Assembly (NCBI RefSeq): GCF_025144725.1
Contig: NZ_JALXKS010000008.1
Location: forward strand, 1 to 64,000
Length of the DNA stretch: 64,000 nucleotides
Direction: 5' to 3'
DNA from: Brevibacterium sp. p3-SID960
GTDB lineage: Bacteria > Actinomycetota > Actinomycetes > Actinomycetales > Brevibacteriaceae
Shown here: piece by piece, positions 58,321 through 64,000 of the stretch
Layout of the letters: each line of letters starts with the position of its first letter
Position numbering within the stretch: the first letter of the stretch is position 1
Made by a program: the position numbers and the translations under genes
The notes under the pieces: generated by a model
What the model saw: the letters and a program-made list of their open reading frames with translations, nothing else
Database searches by the model: none
Told to the model about the DNA's origin: nothing

Positions 58321-58349
58321 TTGAACTGGTGATGAATGAGATATAGGTT
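58321..58349 (+). promoter_or_regulatory. Promoter of the oligopeptide transporter operon
   Basis: TTGAAC, 17 bp, TAGGTT. Start near 58356. Confidence 0.6.
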
Positions 58350-58461
58350 ACAGTGACGGCTTAACCGAGGAGGCGGTGAATCCCCGGCTGCCTCAGGCCA
58401 TCCAGCGCGGGTATGTCGCGAAGGAGCGCTGCCGGCGGGGTGAACGACCTGGAAGGACGAC

Positions 58462-60276
58462 ATGCTCTCACACACTTTCCGGCGCTGTGCCGCCGGCACT
58501 ATGGCGCTGGCACTCACAGCGCTGACCGCCACCAGTCTCACTGCGCCAGCGAGCGCCTCGACCGAGCAGGCCCCAGCCGATGAGTCGACGATGCGCATCG
58601 CCACCTCGGGCCAGGTCGACAGCTTCAATCCCTTCACCTCGATCTACCTCACACCCACTGCGATCAACCGCTACGTCTACGAGAGCCTCGTGCAGTACGA
58701 CTCCACGGATTTCGGCCCCACCGAGGGGATGGCCGAGTCGTGGGACACAAGCGACGACGGCAAGGAGTGGACGTACAAGATCCGCGAGGGCATGAAGTGG
58801 TCTGACGACGAGCCGATCACCGCCGACGACGTCATCTACACCTTCACCCAGATGATGGAAGACCCCGCGATGGGCGCGGCGAACGGCTCGCTGGTGCAGA
58901 ACTTCGACTCCGTCGAAGCCACCGACGACCACACAGTGACGATCACACTCAAGGAGCCCCAGGCCCCCAATCCGGGTGGGGAAATCCCGATCGTGCCCGA
59001 GCACATCTGGTCCGAAAAGGACGACCCGGCAGGCGACGACAATGACACCGAGGTCGTCGGCTCCGGCCCGTTCACGCTGGAGAGCTACGAGGCCAACCAG
59101 TCGATCACGCTCAAGGCCAACCCGAACTTCTGGCGCGGGGCGCCGAAGATCGACACGATCCAGTACGTCTACTACACCAACAGCGACGCCCAGGTCCAGG
59201 CCCTGCGGGCCGGCGACGTCGACTTCGTCACCGGCCTCAGCCCCGAGCAGCTCAAGGCGCTCGAGGGCGCTGACAATGTCGAGACGAACATCGGCAAATC
59301 CCGTCGCTTCACCGCCCTCGGCATCAACTCCGGCTTCGAGACCCCCGAAGGCGAGGCCTACGGCACCGGCGCAGAGGCGCTGCAGGACCTCAAGGTCCGC
59401 CGGGCGCTGCGCCTGGGCATCGACATGAACACGCTGCGCGAGCAGGTGATGCAGGACTACGCGACCGAGGCGACGAGCTTCGTGCCCGAATCGTTTGAGA
59501 AATGGCACCTGCCGAAGTCGGACAAGATCGTCTCCTCGGACCCGGAGGCGGCGAAGAAGCTGCTTGACGAGGCCGGCTGGACCGAAGGCTCCGACGGCAT
59601 CCGCGAGAAGGACGGCGAGAAGCTGTCGCTGCGTCTGCTCACCGATGCGCAAGCGCCGACCGAGCAGACAATCGGCGAGTTCCTCACCCCGTGGATGAAG
59701 GACATCGGCGTCGAGCTCAAGGTCGAATCGAGCGACTCGGACACGATCGCCGACCGCTCTCTCGTCGGTGACTTCGACTTGTACATCACCGGCTGGTCGG
59801 TCACCCCGGACCCGGAGTTCCAGCTCTCGATCAACACCTGCGCTTCCCGCCCGGACGCGGAGGGCAACGGCCCGACCTCCCAGGACGGCTACTGCAGCGA
59901 GAAGTTCGACGAACTGTACGCCAAGCAGCACGCCGAGCTCGACGAGTCCAAGCGCATCGAGTACGTCCACCAGGCCCTGCAGCAGCACTATGACGACGTC
60001 GCGCAGATCACCCTGTGGTACCCCAGCCAGCTCGAGGCCTTCCGCTCGGACCGGTTTACTGGCTTCACCACCCAGCCCACCGACGGCGGCGTCATCGGCA
60101 ACCAGTCCGGTTATTGGGGCTTCCTGTCCGCCGAACCGGCCGCTGAGGCCGACGCCGGTGACAGCGGGGGAGGACTCTCCGCGATCGCGTGGGTGGGCAT
60201 CGGCATCGCTGTGCTCGCCGGCGCCATCGGCATCCCGCTGGCGCTGCGCCGCCGCAAGTCCGAGGACCGCGCCTGA
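58462..60276 (+). CDS. Peptide-type ABC substrate-binding protein with C-terminal membrane anchor
   Basis: A 604-residue family 5 solute-binding protein (OppA/DppA class) that captures peptides or similar solutes outside the membrane. Signal peptide of about 33 residues ends in ASA with no lipobox Cys. SBP_bac_5 motifs: SFNPFTSIYLTPTAINRYVY, WTYKIREGMKWSDDEPITADDV, VVGSGPFTLESYE, LRLGIDMNTL. Residues about 570-594 are a hydrophobic helix followed by RRRKSEDRA, so the protein appears anchored by its C-terminus rather than by lipid. GGAAGGA lies before the ATG. An inverted repeat separates it from oppB. Substrate not determinable. Confidence 0.9.
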   Translation: MLSHTFRRCAAGTMALALTALTATSLTAPASASTEQAPADESTMRIATSGQVDSFNPFTSIYLTPTAINRYVYESLVQYDSTDFGPTEGMAESWDTSDDGKEWTYKIREGMKWSDDEPITADDVIYTFTQMMEDPAMGAANGSLVQNFDSVEATDDHTVTITLKEPQAPNPGGEIPIVPEHIWSEKDDPAGDDNDTEVVGSGPFTLESYEANQSITLKANPNFWRGAPKIDTIQYVYYTNSDAQVQALRAGDVDFVTGLSPEQLKALEGADNVETNIGKSRRFTALGINSGFETPEGEAYGTGAEALQDLKVRRALRLGIDMNTLREQVMQDYATEATSFVPESFEKWHLPKSDKIVSSDPEAAKKLLDEAGWTEGSDGIREKDGEKLSLRLLTDAQAPTEQTIGEFLTPWMKDIGVELKVESSDSDTIADRSLVGDFDLYITGWSVTPDPEFQLSINTCASRPDAEGNGPTSQDGYCSEKFDELYAKQHAELDESKRIEYVHQALQQHYDDVAQITLWYPSQLEAFRSDRFTGFTTQPTDGGVIGNQSGYWGFLSAEPAAEADAGDSGGGLSAIAWVGIGIAVLAGAIGIPLALRRRKSEDRA

Positions 60277-60314
60277 CCAGGTGGCCGGCTGATCCGGTGA
60301 CTGGACACCCCGTG

Positions 60315-60355
60315 CCCGAGGCGGTGGGCTGCACCGGCGTGCGCCCCGCCTCGGG
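60315..60355. repeat. REP-like inverted pair of the dispersed word between binding protein and permease genes
   Basis: CCCGAGGCGG (60315-60324) and CCGCCTCGGG (60346-60355), perfect 10-bp complements; pairing continues as GGGC against GCC with one bulged T. Starts 38 bp after the binding-protein stop. Confidence 0.85.
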
Positions 60356-60432
60356 ACCGGGCTCCGGTCACCATGAGCACCATGACTGCGCTGCGCACGT
60401 GTGCAGCAGCGTGTGGAAGGCAGGAGACTGAC

Positions 60433-61485
60433 GTGTCAGTGAACGCAGAGACCGAGGCAGCCGACCCGCAGTCGGCCGACGGGCGGGAGGACATCGACGC
60501 ACCCCCACCGGGGCAGTCCTTCGGCGGATACCTGCTGCGCAAGGTCGGCGGGGCGCTCATCAGCCTGCTGATGGTCGTGCTGCTGGGCTTCTTCGCCTTC
60601 AGGATCCTGCCCGGCGACCCGGTGCAGAAGATCGCCCGCGAACGCCAGATGAGCCCGGAGCAGATGGAGTTGCTGCGCGCCGAGTACGGCCTCGACAAGC
60701 CGCTGGTTGTGCAGTTCTGGGACTACCTCGTGGGCATCTTCACCGGCAATCTGGGCACCAGCTACGTCTACCGGCAGCCGGTCAGCCAGCTCATCGCCGA
60801 GTACGCCTGGCCGACCCTGCTGCTCACCGGCACGGCGGCGATACTCGCGATCGCCCTCGGCCTGTGGATGGGACAGCTGGCGGCCTGGAAGCGCGGTTCG
60901 CTGTTCGACAAGCTCACCACCTCGACCAGCCTCGTGTTCTGGTCGGTGCCGACCTTCTGGCTGGCGCTGCTGCTGCTCATGATCTTCGCCGGCCGGCTGC
61001 AATGGCTGCCGACCGGCGGAATGGTCTCACCTGGTGTCGAGTCCGGCAGCCTCGAATACGTCGTCGACGTCGCCAAGCATCTGATCCTGCCGGTCATCAC
61101 GATGACCGCTGTCGTCTACGCCCAGTACCTCATGGTCATGCGCGCCTCGCTGCTCGGCGAGATGAGCGCCGACTACCTCACGACCGCCCGCGCCAAGGGC
61201 CTGCGCGAGGATGATGTGCGGCTCAAACATGCGGTGCCCAATGCGCTGCTACCGACGGTCACACTCGTGTTCATGCACATCGGCGGGCTCATCACCGGTG
61301 CGGTCACCGTCGAGACGGTGTTCTCGTGGCCAGGGCTGGGGAAGCTGACCTATGAGGCGATCTCGGGTCCGGACCTGCCGCTGCTGCAGGGCACCTTCGT
61401 CGTGTTCTCCTCGGCGATCATCATCATGAATCTGCTCGCCGACCTCATCTACCGGCAGCTTGACCCGCGTGTCAGGAGGGCATGA
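60433..61485 (+). CDS. Peptide ABC transporter permease (OppB/DppB-like)
   Basis: A 350-residue permease with six hydrophobic segments. YLLRKVGGALISLLMVVLLG is TM1; FRILPGDPVQKIARERQMSP, LRAEYGLDKPLVVQFWDYL and GNLGTSYVYRQPV follow; the EAA loop is YLTTARAKGLREDDVRLKHA with PNALLPTVT. The GTG at 60433 is chosen because AGGAG is 6 bp upstream; an ATG at 60373 would add 20 residues. First of the membrane components. Confidence 0.92.
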   Translation: MSVNAETEAADPQSADGREDIDAPPPGQSFGGYLLRKVGGALISLLMVVLLGFFAFRILPGDPVQKIARERQMSPEQMELLRAEYGLDKPLVVQFWDYLVGIFTGNLGTSYVYRQPVSQLIAEYAWPTLLLTGTAAILAIALGLWMGQLAAWKRGSLFDKLTTSTSLVFWSVPTFWLALLLLMIFAGRLQWLPTGGMVSPGVESGSLEYVVDVAKHLILPVITMTAVVYAQYLMVMRASLLGEMSADYLTTARAKGLREDDVRLKHAVPNALLPTVTLVFMHIGGLITGAVTVETVFSWPGLGKLTYEAISGPDLPLLQGTFVVFSSAIIIMNLLADLIYRQLDPRVRRA

Positions 61486-61486
61486 G

Positions 61487-62482
61487 ATGGCACATTCCAG
61501 CACCAGCCAGCCCAGCACCAGCCAGCCCGGCGCTAGTAAGACCAGCCAGCCAGGCACCAGCAGGACCGGCCCAGCCACCGCCTCGGGTCCGGCCAGCCCG
61601 CGGGCACTGGCCTGGAACCGCCGCCTGGCCGCCGCACAGAAGAACTGGAAGGTCTTCTTGGAGGACCGCGCCGGAGTCGCCGGCGGGATCGTCCTCATCC
61701 TCGTCGTCCTCGTCGCCGCATTCGCCCCGCTCATCGCCGACCGGTCCATGCTCGACGTCACCCAGAACCTCGACCAGCCGCGCTACGCCCCGCCCTCGGC
61801 CGAGCACCCGCTGGGCACCGACAACTACGGCCGCGAACTGTGGGCCCGCCTCGTGTGGGGCGCCCGGGTCTCCCTCATCGTCGGCCTGGCTGCGACTGCG
61901 ATGTCGATGGTCATCGGCACCATCATGGGCATGGCCGCCGGCCATTTCTCAGGGCTGTTCGGCGGGCTCATCATGCGCATCATCGACTTCTTCCTGGTGC
62001 TGCCCTCCCTGCTGCTGGCGATCGTGCTGTCCTCAGTGCTCGAACGCGGCGTCCTCACGATTGTCATCGCGATCGGCATCACCTCCTGGGCCGGCACCGC
62101 GCGCATCGTGCGGGCCCAGACGCTGTCGGCTGAGTCCCGGCTCTACATCGAACGGGCCAAAGTGCTCGGTGCCGGGCACTGGCACATCATCCGCACCCAC
62201 CTGCTGCCGGCCGTCATGCCGCTCGTGCTCGCCAACACCACCCTGACCGTCGGCTCGGCGATCATCGCCGAATCGACGCTGGCCTTCTTGGGCCTGGGCG
62301 ACACCACGCAGCAGTCGTGGGGCACGATCCTGAAGAACGCGATGGACGTCTCGGCCGCGACCTCGGGCTACTGGTGGTACATCCTCACCCCCGGGCTCGC
62401 CATCGTCGCGGTGGTCCTGGCCTTCACCCTGGTGGGCCGGGCCATCGAAGCCATCGCCAACCCGACTCTGAGGAGCCGCTGA
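61487..62482 (+). CDS. Peptide ABC transporter permease (OppC/DppC-like)
   Basis: A 331-residue second permease. The first 40 residues are a Thr/Ser/Gln/Pro-rich tail (STSQPSTSQPG) ending in PATASGPAS, encoded by a dispersed word at 61576-61592. Then GVAGGIVLILVVLVAAFAPL (TM1), HPLGTDNYGRELWARLVWGA, SRLYIERAKVLGAGHWHIIR (EAA loop) and ALAFLGLGDTTQQSWG-like sequence. ATG 61487 has AGGAGG 7 bp upstream; an earlier in-frame start is rejected. Its stop overlaps the next start by 1 nt. Confidence 0.92.
   Translation: MAHSSTSQPSTSQPGASKTSQPGTSRTGPATASGPASPRALAWNRRLAAAQKNWKVFLEDRAGVAGGIVLILVVLVAAFAPLIADRSMLDVTQNLDQPRYAPPSAEHPLGTDNYGRELWARLVWGARVSLIVGLAATAMSMVIGTIMGMAAGHFSGLFGGLIMRIIDFFLVLPSLLLAIVLSSVLERGVLTIVIAIGITSWAGTARIVRAQTLSAESRLYIERAKVLGAGHWHIIRTHLLPAVMPLVLANTTLTVGSAIIAESTLAFLGLGDTTQQSWGTILKNAMDVSAATSGYWWYILTPGLAIVAVVLAFTLVGRAIEAIANPTLRSR
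61576..61592 (+). repeat. Dispersed word inside oppC
   Basis: CACCGCCTCGGGTCCGG, coding TASGP in the N-terminal cytoplasmic tail. Confidence 0.7.
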
Positions 62483-64000
62483 TGAGCAGAACCGACCCAG
62501 CCACCGCCTCGGGAGCCGAGCCGGCCGGCAGCGACCTTGTCTTCGACGACGTCTCGATCCTTTACTCCTCGCGCACCTCCCGCGGCGACATCGCCGCGGT
62601 CAAGAACGTCACCCTCGAACTGCCTGCCGGTGGCACCCTCGGCATCGCTGGCGAATCCGGTTCCGGGAAATCGACGCTCATCCTTTCGGCGCTGCGGCTG
62701 CTGCCGCACAATGCGGCGCTGACCGGTCAGGTGCGCTTAGGCGGCACCGACATCGCGGAGCTGAACTTCGGGCAGATGCGCGCGGTGCGCTGGTCGCAGG
62801 CCGCGATCATCTTCCAGGGCGCCCTGCACTCGCTCAACCCGGTCCGCCCGGTCGGCAAGCAGATCCTCGAAGCACTTGAACTCCACGTCAAGGACGACTG
62901 GCGCACCGATGCCGCCCGCAGCACGCGCATGCACGAGCTGCTCGGCCACGTCGACCTCGGACCCGAGATCGCGAAATCGTATCCGCATGAGCTCTCCGGC
63001 GGGCAGAAGCAGCGGGTCATGATCGCGATGGCGCTGGCCTGCGACCCGGACATCATCATCGCCGACGAGCCGACCACCGCCCTCGACGTCATCGTCCAGG
63101 AACAGATCCTCACCCGCCTGCGCGCACTCGTCGAAGCCCGCGGCATCTCGCTGCTCATTATCTCCCACGACCTGTCCGTCCTCGCCGCCGCCTGCGACCG
63201 GCTGGCGATCATGCGCGATGGCGAGATCGTCGAACTCGGCCCGTCTGAACAGGTGTGCAACGACCCTAAGGAGGAGTACACCCGGCAGCTGGCCGACGCG
63301 TTCCCCACCATCGGCGACCCGGACTCCCGGCTCAACCCGATGACCCGCAACCCCGCCCGCATCACCACCGACACCCCACACGAGATGACCGACGAGGTGA
63401 TGCTCGCCGCCGAGAACCTCAACGTCACCTTCTCCGCCCGCGGGCGGACCGTGCGTGCTGTGCGCAACGTCGACCTCACCCTGCACCGCTCGGAGATCCT
63501 CGCCGTCGTCGGCCAGTCCGGTTCGGGCAAGACGACCCTGGCTCGCGCACTGCTCGGTCTGCAGCCACCGGATCGCGGCTCGACGCTCACCTTCCGCGGC
63601 AAGCCGCTGCCCACCTCGGCGAAGGGTCTGCGCGCGTTCCGCCGGGACGTGCAGATGATCCTGCAGGACCCGTCAGGATCACTCAACCCGGCATTGTCGG
63701 CGTACGAATCGGTCGCTGAGGGTCTGCGGGTGCAGAAGTTCACCGGCGATGAGCGCGAGCGCGTGCGCGAGAGCCTCGAATCGACTGAGCTCATCCCCGG
63801 TGAGGACTTCTTCGAACCGATTCCGCAGGAGCTCTCCGGCGGGCAGCGTCAGCGCGTCGTCATCGCCAGCGCGCTCGCCCTCAACCCCGACATCCTCATC
63901 GCCGATGAACCGGTCGCCTCACTCGATGCCTCCGTGCGCGGGGAGATCCTCTCGCTCATCCTCGCGCTGAAGAAGAACCTCGGGCTCACCGCGCTCGTCA
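62482..64000 (+). CDS. Fused peptide ABC transporter ATPase (OppD-OppF), partial
   Basis: 506 codons visible; the gene continues beyond the window. Two complete ABC domains in one chain energise the importer. NBD1: GIAGESGSGKSTLILSAL (near residue 55), FQGALHSLNPVRPVG, ELSGGQKQRVMIAMAL, IIADEPTTALDV. NBD2: VVGQSGSGKTTLARALLG (near residue 345), LQDPSGSLNPALSAYE, ELSGGQRQRVVIASAL, LIADEPVASLDASVR. The N-terminal PATASGAEPA is encoded by a dispersed word at 62502-62518. It starts in the oppC stop (1-nt overlap). Confidence 0.94.
   Translation, partial: MSRTDPATASGAEPAGSDLVFDDVSILYSSRTSRGDIAAVKNVTLELPAGGTLGIAGESGSGKSTLILSALRLLPHNAALTGQVRLGGTDIAELNFGQMRAVRWSQAAIIFQGALHSLNPVRPVGKQILEALELHVKDDWRTDAARSTRMHELLGHVDLGPEIAKSYPHELSGGQKQRVMIAMALACDPDIIIADEPTTALDVIVQEQILTRLRALVEARGISLLIISHDLSVLAAACDRLAIMRDGEIVELGPSEQVCNDPKEEYTRQLADAFPTIGDPDSRLNPMTRNPARITTDTPHEMTDEVMLAAENLNVTFSARGRTVRAVRNVDLTLHRSEILAVVGQSGSGKTTLARALLGLQPPDRGSTLTFRGKPLPTSAKGLRAFRRDVQMILQDPSGSLNPALSAYESVAEGLRVQKFTGDERERVRESLESTELIPGEDFFEPIPQELSGGQRQRVVIASALALNPDILIADEPVASLDASVRGEILSLILALKKNLGLTALV
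62502..62518 (+). repeat. Dispersed word at the start of the fused ATPase gene
   Basis: CACCGCCTCGGGAGCCG, coding TASGA at residues 8-12, before the first ABC domain. Confidence 0.65.

Larger units (their letters stand above)
58114..58461. other. Spacer between ssrA and the oligopeptide transporter
   Basis: 348 bp: ssrA terminator, a degenerate dispersed word near 58194-58206 (CTCCCGAGGCG on the plus strand), the oppA promoter at 58321-58349 and a leader of about 105 nt. The leader contains CAGCGC/GCGCTG complementary segments before the ribosome-binding site GGAAGGA. No gene is visible. Confidence 0.6.

Noticed and set aside
58350..58461. A firm cobalamin riboswitch call
   Set aside because: Only a short stretch resembles the core, the surrounding conserved stems cannot be assembled by eye, and the downstream gene is not a cobalamin gene. 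Kept only as a lead.
1..64000. A phage, integrative element or large defence island
   Set aside because: No integrase, transposase, terminase, restriction or CRISPR-Cas genes were seen, and gene order and codon bias are uniform. The HNH proteins alone do not support an element boundary.

Overview
The window is high-GC DNA from an actinobacterium, most likely a Brevibacterium-like member of the Micrococcales (inferred from gene families, DUF222/HNH proteins, tmRNA tag and gene order; there is no rRNA marker). Most of it is dense housekeeping sequence in short operons with 1-4 nt overlaps between genes.

Layout. 1-3823: the end of an unrecognised gene, then an amine locus: an APC permease diverging from a TetR regulator across a perfect 24-bp operator, and a monoamine-oxidase-type flavoenzyme. 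3940-16952: the cell-wall and t6A block glmS-acpS-[HNH protein]-M20 hydrolase-nnr-alr-tsaE-tsaB-rimI-SRPBCC-tsaD-nudix. 17023-25238: a GCS2-type ligase, a GH3 lipoprotein, a mismatch glycosylase, a sulfurtransferase, a THUMP-like methyltransferase, rsmA and ispE. 25239-25900 is a decayed deletion junction. 25901-28314: an ABC-F ATPase and a MarR regulator. 28649-39578: nucleoside uptake (BMP lipoprotein, ATPase, two permeases) with salvage and catabolism genes (cdd, deoA, deoC, a phosphosugar mutase and purine nucleoside phosphorylase). 39637-49536: a GNAT protein, an EssC/EccC-like FtsK ATPase without visible ESX partners, and a Tad pilus operon. 49720-50150 is a second deletion junction. 50206-58113: prfB, ftsE-ftsX-M23 hydrolase, a second HNH protein, smpB and ssrA. 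58462-64000: a peptide-type ABC importer whose fused ATPase runs off the window.

Unusual layers. (1) A dispersed word, CACCGCCTCGGGAACGG and variants, occurs about 20 times in promoters, in spacers and in frame inside proteins. It forms inverted pairs exactly between the binding-protein gene and the transporter genes in both ABC operons that have one. (2) Ten genes have a TAnnnT -10 box 6-7 nt before the start codon and so are probably leaderless. (3) About ten unrelated tandem repeats with periods of 9-28 bp lie in spacers and in low-complexity inserts of essential proteins. (4) Six DnaA-box-like 9-mers cluster at 57100-57413, between smpB and ssrA, with a smaller group at 44604-44661. (5) Two gene relics each join the 5' part of one gene to the 3' end of another. 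All of this was read by eye; no homology search or folding was run.
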